A stretch of 42,688 bases of DNA from Spirochaetota bacterium. Lineage in GTDB: Bacteria > Spirochaetota > Spirochaetia > Treponematales > UBA12059. Both the position numbers and the translations under genes were made by a program. Under the pieces are notes generated by a model. The model was not told where the DNA came from. It searched no databases and saw nothing but the letters and a program-made list of their open reading frames with translations. Of this stretch, positions 34,832-42,688 are shown piece after piece; the first letter of the stretch is position 1, and every line of letters starts with the position of its first letter. The stretch lies in contig JAPLSN010000037.1 of NCBI GenBank assembly GCA_026398615.1, forward strand, positions 1 through 42,688, in the 5' to 3' direction.

Positions 34832-34861
34832 AAGGAAGCTTTCCAAAATTCGAGTGAAAAC

Positions 34862-37774
34862 ATGCCAAGTTATATTGACCTAAACAAATATCAGTGTGCC
34901 GCAGTCGAAATGATCTCTGGCCCCCTCCTCATCATCGCCGGACCCGGGGCCGGCAAGACCAAAACCTTGGTCGAGCGTGTCATACACCTTATAGTGGACG
35001 AGAAGGTGGAAGCGCGGGCGATCCTCGTGGCAACCTTCACCGAAAAAGCGGCAAAAGAGTTGATTACACGGGTTTCCAACAGAGCGGTTGAGCTCGCAGT
35101 GGACATAAACCTCGCCGAGATGTACATCGGAACTCTGCACTCGATCTTCTTGCGTATCATCGAGGAGCATCGCCCCAAGACCACGCTCTTGCGCAACTAC
35201 CGCCTTCTGGATGAATTCGAGCAGAAATACCTTTTACACCGATCGCTCGCGGCATTTCAAGCTATAGAAGGATATGACACGCTTATCACTCGCCAAACCA
35301 AGAGATGGGACCAAGCCGAGAGTTTGGCAGAGCTCGTCAACAAGGCGGCCGAGGATGACTTGGACCACGCCAGGCTTATTTCCTCTCCGTCGACCGAATT
35401 GGCGGTTCTCGGCCGGATAACTCAACTTTATAGGACCAAGCTCATCGAGGCGAATGCACTCGACTTCTCTACGATACAATTGACGATGTGGAGACTGATA
35501 AGTGAAAACTCCGACGTGCTCGAGGAACTCAGGGGCTCTTTCGGGTACCTGATGGTCGACGAGTACCAGGATACCAACGCGATCCAGGAAAAAATCCTTC
35601 TAAAACTAGCCGCTCCACGAAACCGCATTTGTGTTGTTGGCGATGACGACCAGAGCCTGTACCGTTTCCGCGGGGCGACCGTACGGAATATCCTGGAGTT
35701 CCAGAGTAATTTCGCGCCTGGCGAATGCGGGAAGGTCGAACTCGTCACGAATTACCGTTCGCATCCGGGGATCATCGACTTCTACAATCGATGGATGCTC
35801 TCGATGCCAAGCAAGGGCTCCTGGGTCGGGGATAGCGGGGAGACCTACCGACACCCCAAATCCATTCTTCCACGCGAGGCCGATTTCCCCGTATACGAAT
35901 CCGTCGTAAAAGTCGCCGGACACGAAACGCAGGAATCCTGGAACGAGGAAGTCCTCGCGTTTATAAAAGCCTTAAGGGAACGCGGCATCCTGCGCGACAA
36001 CAACCAGCTCGCGTTTCTTTTCAAATCGGTTAAAGGCGAGAAGGCCATCGGACTGGCCAATTACCTTGAGGCTAACGGCATACCGGTATTCTCGCCCCGA
36101 TCGAAGCTTTTTTTCCAGAGGGAGGAAGTCATTCTTGCAATTGGCGCCTTAGTCTTCATATTTCCCGGCCTCATCGAGAAGCACCTAAAATGGAACGCGG
36201 AGGCTCATCTCGACGAATGGACCTACTACCAGTCTTGCCTGACCCGATTCACGATGGTGCTTCGAAGCGATACCGATACCCACAAGGAGCTGCGCCTGTG
36301 GTGTGCCCGGAAAGCCAAAGCCCACACCAGTCTCGTAGAAAACACGAACTACACATACACCGACCTCCTCTACAGTCTCCTCGCCTTCCCCATGTTTTCG
36401 CGATATGTGGACGTCGAGCTCGACACAGGAGCCAAAGACCTGCGCCCGGTATACAATCTCGCGCTTCTGAGCCAGCTGCTCACCCGCTTCGAGTACCTGC
36501 ACAACGTGATCGTCATCGGCAAAGACAGCCTGACTCAGGATCTGCGCTCTCTCTTCAACTACTATCTCCGCTTCCTTTTCGATGGCGGCATAGGCGAGTA
36601 CGAGGATTTCGATACCTACGCGCCTTCGGGTTGCGTCTCTTTCATGACGATCCACCAGTCCAAAGGCCTCGAATTTCCGGTCGTGCTCGTGGACTCGCTG
36701 AATGCCGTCCCGCGTAAATCGACCGAGATCATCGATCGCGCCCTGCAAGACCACTACTACGACGAACCGCCCTTCGAGCCCGCGGAGAAAATCAAGTATT
36801 TCGACTTATGGCGCCTCTATTACACGGCCTTTTCGCGGGCTCAAGACCTCCTCGTCCTGACAGGAGCGGAGAACCGCGATGGCAAGGGCATGTCACGCCT
36901 TCCCTCTGTCTATTTCAAAAGCGTGTACGATCCCCTGCCGGACTGGAAGGATGCGGGACTTGACGAAGAAAACCTCAAGCTTGAGAACGTGAAGCCGGTC
37001 AACATCAAGCACGAATACTCATTCACATCGCACATCCTGCTCTACGAAAACTGCCCGCTCCAGTACAAATTCTTCCGTGAACTCGAGTTCAGCCCGGTAA
37101 GGACCAACGCCATTCTTTTCGGCACCTTAGTCCACCAAACGATCGAGGACGCGCATAAGTCCGTCCTGGCGGGCCATCCGGAGGCGGTAACCCGCGACCA
37201 AATCGCCCTCTGGCTCCAAGGCAATTATGCGAGCCTTTCCAAGGCAACGCGGACCTACCTTGCACCAGGGGCGCTGCGTGCGGTCGAGAAACACGTCATC
37301 CGGTATGTGGACCACGCCAGCCGGGATTGGAGCTCGATTCAGGAAGCGGAAGTCCCCGTTACCCTCCTCAAATCCGACTACTTCCTCAAGGGCACGATTG
37401 ACTTGATTCGAGGCAAGGATGGAAGCGTCGAGATACTCGACTTCAAGACCGAAAAAAAGCCGGATGTAAACGAAGCGGAAGGGCGTATCAAGCTTGAACG
37501 ATACCGCCGCCAGCTGGACATCTACGCTCATATCATCGAAGAACGCTACGGCAAGCGGGTCAGCCGCATGCATCTGTACTACACCGGAGCGGAGAACGAG
37601 AGCCCCTATGTCAGCTACGATTTCGAACGGCCACGGATAGACAAGACCGTGGCGGCAATAGACGCCGTCGTCGGCAAGATCGAAAGCAAGGATTTCGACC
37701 ACCGGCACATCAAAAAAACCGAGAAGCAGTGCGGGGGCTGCGATGTACGGGCATTCTGCTGGCGAGAGATTTAG
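34862..37774 (+). CDS. UvrD/AddAB-like helicase fused to a PD-(D/E)XK Fe-S nuclease
   Basis: 970 residues. Superfamily 1A helicase: motif I AGPGAGKTKT (about 26-35), motif II VDEYQDTN, motif III VGDDDQSLYRFRGA, motif IV ELVTNYRSHPG, motif V MTIHQSKGLEFPVVLVDS and motif VI LYYTAFSRAQDLLVLTGA. C-terminal nuclease: GTIDLIRGKDGSVEILDFKTEK with catalytic Asp860, bracketed by four Cys (731, 957, 960, 966) in the AddB/Cas4 Fe-S pattern. So helicase, nuclease and cluster are in one chain, unlike AddAB. No strong ribosome-binding site precedes ATG 34862. The stop lies inside the next gene. It probably degrades or processes foreign or broken DNA ends. Confidence 0.9.
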   Translation: MPSYIDLNKYQCAAVEMISGPLLIIAGPGAGKTKTLVERVIHLIVDEKVEARAILVATFTEKAAKELITRVSNRAVELAVDINLAEMYIGTLHSIFLRIIEEHRPKTTLLRNYRLLDEFEQKYLLHRSLAAFQAIEGYDTLITRQTKRWDQAESLAELVNKAAEDDLDHARLISSPSTELAVLGRITQLYRTKLIEANALDFSTIQLTMWRLISENSDVLEELRGSFGYLMVDEYQDTNAIQEKILLKLAAPRNRICVVGDDDQSLYRFRGATVRNILEFQSNFAPGECGKVELVTNYRSHPGIIDFYNRWMLSMPSKGSWVGDSGETYRHPKSILPREADFPVYESVVKVAGHETQESWNEEVLAFIKALRERGILRDNNQLAFLFKSVKGEKAIGLANYLEANGIPVFSPRSKLFFQREEVILAIGALVFIFPGLIEKHLKWNAEAHLDEWTYYQSCLTRFTMVLRSDTDTHKELRLWCARKAKAHTSLVENTNYTYTDLLYSLLAFPMFSRYVDVELDTGAKDLRPVYNLALLSQLLTRFEYLHNVIVIGKDSLTQDLRSLFNYYLRFLFDGGIGEYEDFDTYAPSGCVSFMTIHQSKGLEFPVVLVDSLNAVPRKSTEIIDRALQDHYYDEPPFEPAEKIKYFDLWRLYYTAFSRAQDLLVLTGAENRDGKGMSRLPSVYFKSVYDPLPDWKDAGLDEENLKLENVKPVNIKHEYSFTSHILLYENCPLQYKFFRELEFSPVRTNAILFGTLVHQTIEDAHKSVLAGHPEAVTRDQIALWLQGNYASLSKATRTYLAPGALRAVEKHVIRYVDHASRDWSSIQEAEVPVTLLKSDYFLKGTIDLIRGKDGSVEILDFKTEKKPDVNEAEGRIKLERYRRQLDIYAHIIEERYGKRVSRMHLYYTGAENESPYVSYDFERPRIDKTVAAIDAVVGKIESKDFDHRHIKKTEKQCGGCDVRAFCWREI

Positions 37775-39017
37775 GGACGAACAGAGTCTAAGTCTCGTCC
37801 CTATCAAATCCAAAGAAGACAGGCTAGAGCTGATTACTACGAGAGTAGTATCCATACCTGCACTTCTCCCCTGTGCAGCGATATACGGCCCAAATGCCAG
37901 CGGAAAGACGACGATTGTCAAAGCGATCGATACTATGAAGCGCATCATCCGCGAATCATCCCATGAAAGCAATGAGGAAAGCCGCCTGCCTATCACACCA
38001 TTCCTCTTGAATGAGGAAAGTCCCAAAGAGCCAAGTCTTTTTGAGATCACGGTATTCCTTGACGGAGTTCGCTACCAATATGGTTTTAAGGCGGATGCAG
38101 AGAGGATTCACAGCGAGTGGCTGCTTGTATACGAGACCCGGCGCGCTCAGCGCTGGTTCAATCGAGACGAGGATATCGAGGCAGGCAAAGATCCTTATAC
38201 CTTCAGCCCGTCATTCAAGGGCCAGAAAGATGTTTGGAAGAGAGCGACAAGAAAAAACGCGCTTTTCCTGTCCACTGCGGTTCAACTTAATTGCGAACCA
38301 CTCAAGCGTCTTTATTCTTGGATCGCTTCCGAACTCATCGTCATGCCATCAGGCGAGCTATCCCATGTATTTTCCACGTCCCGGCTCGACGAGCCTGAAC
38401 GCCGTAGCGCAATCCTCGACTTTTTGAACGCGGCTGATTTCGGTATTAAAAATTTGGAGTCCGAAAAGCGGCATGTAAAAGGTTGGCGGCTGAAAGACGA
38501 AACGGGAAACGGGAAACGGGAGCCCGTTATCGAAGAATGGGACCAGCCTTTCCCTCTATTCGTCCATAAATGCGCCAAGGGCGAGGCTTCATTCGCGTTT
38601 GAACAAGAATCCCAGGGAACAAAGCGGTTTTTTTCCTTAGCCGGGCCGTTGCTTGATATTCTCGAAAAAGGCCGGACTCTGGTGATCGATGAACTGGAAG
38701 GAAGCATCCACCCACTCCTGTTAAAACGGATCTTTGAGCTTTTCCTTTCCAAAAGCAGAAATCCCCGAGGCGCACAGCTGATTGCCACAACGCATTCGAC
38801 ATCGCTTCTTCGCTGGAAAATTCTTGGCAGAGACGAGATATGGTTTACCGATAAAAACGGAGATCTCGCGACAACGCTTTTTCCGCTGAGCGATTTTGCC
38901 GCCCGGAACAATGAGGCAATCGAGAAAAGCTATCTTGACGGCCGATATGGCGCTCTACCCGTTCTTATGGACGATGGCCTTGACCTGGAATCGATACTCG
39001 ACATGGGATGCAGTTGA
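37743..39017 (+). CDS. AAA15-type ATPase (AbiLi/RloA-like) with abnormal N-terminus
   Basis: 424 residues. Walker A IYGPNASGKTT (about 48-58), Walker B TLVIDELEGSIHP and H-loop ATTHSTSLL show an ABC/SMC-like AAA15 ATPase of the AbiLi/RloA kind. Homologues begin with a strand such as LLEFSVENFRSFRDEQTLSL. Here the match begins only at RFRDEQSLSLV, and the first ten residues (MYGHSAGERF) come from the end of the helicase gene, which this gene overlaps by 32 bases. Either a deletion fused the two, or the family start differs here. It is followed by the partner rloB-like gene with a one-base spacer. Confidence 0.85.
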   Translation: MYGHSAGERFRDEQSLSLVPIKSKEDRLELITTRVVSIPALLPCAAIYGPNASGKTTIVKAIDTMKRIIRESSHESNEESRLPITPFLLNEESPKEPSLFEITVFLDGVRYQYGFKADAERIHSEWLLVYETRRAQRWFNRDEDIEAGKDPYTFSPSFKGQKDVWKRATRKNALFLSTAVQLNCEPLKRLYSWIASELIVMPSGELSHVFSTSRLDEPERRSAILDFLNAADFGIKNLESEKRHVKGWRLKDETGNGKREPVIEEWDQPFPLFVHKCAKGEASFAFEQESQGTKRFFSLAGPLLDILEKGRTLVIDELEGSIHPLLLKRIFELFLSKSRNPRGAQLIATTHSTSLLRWKILGRDEIWFTDKNGDLATTLFPLSDFAARNNEAIEKSYLDGRYGALPVLMDDGLDLESILDMGCS

Positions 39018-39018
39018 C

Positions 39019-39669
39019 ATGTCTTTGCCGCGCGAGCGTTCCAACCAAGAACGGGATAAGACAAAGGGCAAGCGGCTTACGTACGAACGTATTCTTATCG
39101 TATGCGAGGGAGCGAAAACCGAACCTAATTATTTCAAGGAAATTCGGCAGCTTTTACGTTTACCCGAGGTTTATATCCGCGTGATGAATTGCCCTACTGG
39201 TACTACTCCACTTCAAATAGTAACACATCTCGAAAAAATCTTTAAAGATTCAAACGCGTATGATCGTGGATATTGTGTATTCGATCGGGACGAGCATCCT
39301 GAATACCAGAACGCGATCACGAAGGTCGGCGCTTTGGACGGGAAGATCAGGAACGATGATGGCAATCGAATCGCTTTACAGGCGATATACTCAAATCCTT
39401 GTTTCGAGCTTTGGGTGCTCTCCCATTTCAAAGAACGGGTTACTCGGCATATTGAACGCAAAGAGGTTCTTGGACTATTGAAGAAATGCCTTCCTGCCTA
39501 CACGAAAGGATCTTCGGATATATTCGAACAAACGAAAAACGCGTTGGATGGCGCGTATGCACACGCTGAATTAATGCGCGCACTATGCCGTGATCGGGAA
39601 ACTGACAACCCCCAGACCCTCGTCGACATACTGGTCAAAAAACTGCTCTCACAGCGAAAAGATTTGTGA
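39019..39669 (+). CDS. RloB/AbiLii-like Toprim-fold protein
   Basis: 216 residues from ATG 39019, one base after the ATPase stop. It has a Toprim-like arrangement: ILIVCEGAKTEPNYFKEI supplies the Glu and YCVFDRDEHPEYQNAI the DxD, both in the RloB pattern; SNPCFELWVLSHF follows. The partner is the AAA15 ATPase just before it; this pair is the composition of the AbiL abortive-infection system. It likely acts as the nuclease effector and the ATPase as sensor. The mod gene follows 11 bases later. Confidence 0.88.
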   Translation: MSLPRERSNQERDKTKGKRLTYERILIVCEGAKTEPNYFKEIRQLLRLPEVYIRVMNCPTGTTPLQIVTHLEKIFKDSNAYDRGYCVFDRDEHPEYQNAITKVGALDGKIRNDDGNRIALQAIYSNPCFELWVLSHFKERVTRHIERKEVLGLLKKCLPAYTKGSSDIFEQTKNALDGAYAHAELMRALCRDRETDNPQTLVDILVKKLLSQRKDL

Positions 39670-39680
39670 AAGGAAAAACA

Positions 39681-41489
39681 ATGAAAGACAATGTCCATGA
39701 ACGCGCCCCCGCCTACGGCAAGACAGCCGCAGCCCCCGACCAGTTCACCTTCGACTACGAACCCATACGCGGCTACCCCGAGCTGCGCTGGACGGGCAAG
39801 CGCCCCTTCCGCGGCACGAGCTACTTCCCCGCCCAGCTGAAAGAAAGCCACGGCGACACGTTGGACGGCTGGCGCAACAAGATCTACTGGGGCGACAACC
39901 TCCAGGTCATGAGCCACCTCCTGCGCGAGCACCGAGGCAAGGTGCGCCTTATCTACATAGACCCGCCTTTCGACTCCAAGGCCGACTACAAAAAAAAGAT
40001 AGAACTACGCAGCGGAAACGCTGCCAGCGACATGAGCGCCTTCGAGGAAAAGCAGTACACCGACATCTGGACCAACGACGAGTACCTCCAGTTCATGTAC
40101 GAGCGGCTCATCCTTATGCGTGAATTGCTTGCGGAGGATGGGAGTATTTATATACATTGTGACTGGCATAAAGGTCACTATCTTCGCCTAATTTGCGATG
40201 AGGTTTTTGGTCCTACTAGTTTTAAAAACAATATCATTTGGTATTACTATAATAAAATGCAAGGCAATATTAATCGATTTGCCTCAAACCATGATGATCT
40301 ATATCTATATACAAAAAAAGCAAATTTTCTATTTAATAAAATTTTTGAGAGCAGAGGTGAAACAATTAAACAAATAAAAAGAGTATGGAATGGTGAATCT
40401 CAATCACTTGTTAACGCGAAAGACGAAGATGGTAAGGTTGTCTATATTGAAACTGATAAACGGACAATTGATGATGTTTGGCGTATGTCAATGCTCCAAC
40501 CTGCTGATAAAAAGGAACCTCTTGGCTATCCCACTCAAAAACCAGAAGCCCTCCTCGAACGCATAATTTCCGCCTCCTCCAACCCCGGCGACCTCGTCTT
40601 CGACTGCTTCATGGGTTCGGGCACTACCCAAGCCGTCGCGATGAAACTGGGGCGGCGTTTTATCGGGGCGGACATCAATCTGGGCGCGGTACAGACAACC
40701 ACCAAGCGCCTTCTTGGCGTAGCGGAAGAACTTAAGGACGGTGAGGCTAGACTTGGCATCGAGGATGATAAACCCACTAAGTTCTATATAGGATTCGAAG
40801 TCTACACGGTCAACTACTACGACTTTTTCCGGAACGAGCTCGAGGCCAAGGAGCTCCTTATCGAGGCCCTCGAGATACAGGAACTTCCAAATAATATGCT
40901 CTGGGACGGAGAGAAGGACGGCTGGATGGTCAAGATACTCGCCGTCAATCGTTTGGCTACCGCGGCCGACCTTAACCTCATCCTTTCCAACCTTGATTAC
41001 AAGGTTTGGGAGAAGCGCGCGAAAGAACACCCCGAGAAGGCAGTGGAGCGTATCCGGCTCGTCTGCATGGGCCATGACCCCGAACTCCGTGCGCAGTTTA
41101 CCGAGCAGATGGATAAAATGGGCTACCGTGTCGATATCGAGGTTCTGGATATCTTGCGCGACAAGCAGGAGCTCCATTTCAAGCGAGAGGCCGAAGCCAA
41201 GATTACCCTCACGAAGAAAAAACTGGAGATCAAGCGCTTCTACCCGATGAACCTCCTGCAGAAGCTCAGCCTCGAGAAGTCCAAGGTGGGCGACTGGCGC
41301 GAGCTCGTGGACTCGGTCCTCATCGACTTCAACTACGACGGCGTGGTCTTCAGCCCTGTCTTGGCGGATATTCCCGACAAGAAGGAACTTGTCTCCGGCG
41401 TCTATGATGTCCCTGCTGACGCTGGTACGATACGGGTAAAGATTACGGACCTATTGGCGGAGTCCTGGGAAGGGAATGTGGAGGCCTGA
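39681..41489 (+). CDS. mod: Type III restriction-modification methyltransferase (Mod)
   Basis: 602 residues. Adenine methyltransferase of the beta class: catalytic DPPF at residues 94-97 (IYIDPPFDSKADYK) comes before cofactor motif I FMGSGTT near residue 310. ATG 39681 has AAAGG upstream; the GTG at 39666 is an alternative. The target-recognition domain (about residues 155-290; DNA 40140-40510) is far richer in A and T than the rest of the gene and of the window, a sign of domain exchange. The C-terminal 200 residues are well matched to Mod proteins. The Res subunit follows one base after the stop. Confidence 0.92.
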   Translation: MKDNVHERAPAYGKTAAAPDQFTFDYEPIRGYPELRWTGKRPFRGTSYFPAQLKESHGDTLDGWRNKIYWGDNLQVMSHLLREHRGKVRLIYIDPPFDSKADYKKKIELRSGNAASDMSAFEEKQYTDIWTNDEYLQFMYERLILMRELLAEDGSIYIHCDWHKGHYLRLICDEVFGPTSFKNNIIWYYYNKMQGNINRFASNHDDLYLYTKKANFLFNKIFESRGETIKQIKRVWNGESQSLVNAKDEDGKVVYIETDKRTIDDVWRMSMLQPADKKEPLGYPTQKPEALLERIISASSNPGDLVFDCFMGSGTTQAVAMKLGRRFIGADINLGAVQTTTKRLLGVAEELKDGEARLGIEDDKPTKFYIGFEVYTVNYYDFFRNELEAKELLIEALEIQELPNNMLWDGEKDGWMVKILAVNRLATAADLNLILSNLDYKVWEKRAKEHPEKAVERIRLVCMGHDPELRAQFTEQMDKMGYRVDIEVLDILRDKQELHFKREAEAKITLTKKKLEIKRFYPMNLLQKLSLEKSKVGDWRELVDSVLIDFNYDGVVFSPVLADIPDKKELVSGVYDVPADAGTIRVKITDLLAESWEGNVEA

Positions 41490-41490
41490 T

Positions 41491-42688
41491 ATGGCTAAGA
41501 AAAAGCAGGCCGAAGCCGATGTCACCCGCCCCTTTTTCGAATACCTCTGGGCTTTTTACCGCGCGAGCCGTGGGCAGATACGTTTTTCGTACAAGGACCT
41601 CACGAAGAAGCTCCTCGACTACAACGATCCTGAAAAACCGAATGCCTTCATGCGGCGCCCGCAGTTCGAGGCTTTCGAGATGTATGTCTTTCTCAAGGAA
41701 TACCTCGACAACCCCCGCCTCGCGGACCTGATGGACGATTGGCGCAATAATCGGGGGAAGTTCCAGCTCAAGAACACTCCGGCTCTCGGACAGCAGGACA
41801 TGTTCAAACAAATCGACGCCGCAAGTTACGAAATCGCGCTTAGGAATCTCGAATCGGTTCGCCAGGATTACGCGAACTATATCTTTGCTCTCACCATGGG
41901 CGTGGGTAAGACGATCCTTATGGCGACCTGTGTTTTCTATGAATTCCTCCTTGCGCGCAAGTTTCCCCAGGATCCGCGCTTCTGCCATAACGCTATCGTC
42001 TTCGCCCCCGATACGACGGTGCTTCATTCCCTGCGCGAGATACAGGACTTCGACAAGACCAAGGTGATCCCACCGGAATACGCGCGGAGCATCGAATCCG
42101 AGATCAAGTTTCACTTCCTGGAGGAGAGCGGGGTCACCCTCAATACCCTCGATCGTTCAAGCTACAACATCGTCATTTCGAATGCCCAGAAGATAATCCG
42201 CAAGCGGCAGAATGCTATCAAATCTGCGACGGACAAACTCTTCACGCAAAAATACTGGGACAATGTCCTCTCCACGGACCCGAATGCCGATCTCTACGAT
42301 GTAGGGGATGAAGACAGCCTCTCGACCAATCAACGCTTCCGGAAACTCAGCCGGCTTCACCAGCTCGGGATATACGTCGATGAAGCCCACCATGCCTTCG
42401 GAAAGTCCCTCGGCAGGGATATGGCCGACCACGAGAGCAAGACGAGCCTCAGGCTCACCATAGACAGCCTGGCGAAGGAACTGGAAGCCGCGGGAACACG
42501 AGTGGTCGCGTGTTACAACTTCACGGGCACGCCTTATGTCGACAACCGCCTTATGCCTGAAGTCGTCTACGCCTACTCATTGAAGGATGCCATAGCCAAC
42601 CGCTACCTGAAAACCGCTAAAGTGACTCAAGTGAAGAACGCCCGCTCACTCGAGTTCCTGCGCAATTCCTTGAAGACTTTCATAGAGG
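41491..42688 (+). CDS. res: Type III restriction enzyme Res subunit (partial at 3')
   Basis: DEAD/DEAH-type ATPase that translocates along DNA and, with Mod, cuts unmodified sites. The first 399 residues are in the window. Walker A is TMGVGKT (about 136-142) and the DEAH-type box VDEAHH at Asp297; FTGTPYVDNRL follows as motif III. The helicase C-terminal half and the nuclease domain are beyond the window. GTGGAGG lies just before ATG 41491. The gene begins one base after mod ends. Confidence 0.92.
   Translation, partial: MAKKKQAEADVTRPFFEYLWAFYRASRGQIRFSYKDLTKKLLDYNDPEKPNAFMRRPQFEAFEMYVFLKEYLDNPRLADLMDDWRNNRGKFQLKNTPALGQQDMFKQIDAASYEIALRNLESVRQDYANYIFALTMGVGKTILMATCVFYEFLLARKFPQDPRFCHNAIVFAPDTTVLHSLREIQDFDKTKVIPPEYARSIESEIKFHFLEESGVTLNTLDRSSYNIVISNAQKIIRKRQNAIKSATDKLFTQKYWDNVLSTDPNADLYDVGDEDSLSTNQRFRKLSRLHQLGIYVDEAHHAFGKSLGRDMADHESKTSLRLTIDSLAKELEAAGTRVVACYNFTGTPYVDNRLMPEVVYAYSLKDAIANRYLKTAKVTQVKNARSLEFLRNSLKTFIE

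Noticed and set aside
34862-37774. Cas4 or CRISPR-associated helicase
   Set aside because: The nuclease and Fe-S pattern resembles Cas4, but it is fused to a UvrD-type helicase and no array or cas gene is near, so AddB-like is the better reading.

Overview
The window is high-GC bacterial chromosome, probably from a spirochaete. I infer this from the style of the secreted and envelope proteins (a discoidin-like / NADase-type glycan-binding domain protein; a TetR-MMPL-LolA-like-barrel cluster), the long form of urocanate hydratase, and the pst-phoU-phoBR layout. No rRNA or marker protein settles it, so the phylum is a moderate-confidence inference.

Layout. (1) 1-1183: the 3' end of an IS3-family element, then a chemotaxis receptor that has lost its 5' part. 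(2) 1200-8509: a complete phosphate-starvation operon, pstS-pstC-pstA-pstB-phoU-phoB-phoR, with a possible direct-repeat Pho box upstream and a hairpin after pstS. (3) 8541-20500: an accessory island bounded by IS remnants. It starts with a decayed IS256-family transposase, then a toxin-antitoxin-chaperone module (MqsR-like toxin, MqsA-like antitoxin with a long C-terminal extension, SecB-like chaperone). Next comes one tight seven-gene operon that looks like a restriction-modification or defence system: a small methyltransferase subunit, RhuM, a GxxExxY protein on a repeat-flanked cassette, an Eco57I-like methyltransferase, a DUF1016 nuclease, a Fic protein, and a GIY-YIG/DEAD-like helicase. 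The island ends with the left tip of another IS3-family element next to partial duplications of the tmRNA 3' end. (4) 20746-34617: ordinary chromosome with tmRNA, mnmA, a secreted protein, a degenerate M48-type protein, tRNA-Met, hutU, a YchJ/SEC-C protein, a secreted glycan-binding-type protein, and a minus-strand tetR-MMPL transporter-LolA-like-barrel cluster. (5) 34862-42688: a second defence island with a UvrD-like helicase/Fe-S nuclease, an AbiL/RloA-RloB-type ATPase-Toprim pair, and a type III restriction-modification system (mod complete, res running off the window).

How the genes work together. In region 2, PstSCAB imports phosphate and PhoU/PhoR/PhoB sense and regulate. In region 3, start-stop overlaps join most of the seven genes, so co-expression is likely. 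The two methyltransferase-like proteins would modify host DNA, and the helicase-nuclease would attack unmodified DNA. RhuM, Fic and DUF1016 have unknown roles there. In region 5, Mod/Res would restrict DNA and the ATPase/RloB pair would give abortive-type immunity. The main candidates for something little described are the seven-gene operon of region 3, its GxxExxY cassette with matching inverted repeats, and the helicase-nuclease beside the AbiL-like pair. All functions are read from sequence motifs; nothing was searched or computed.
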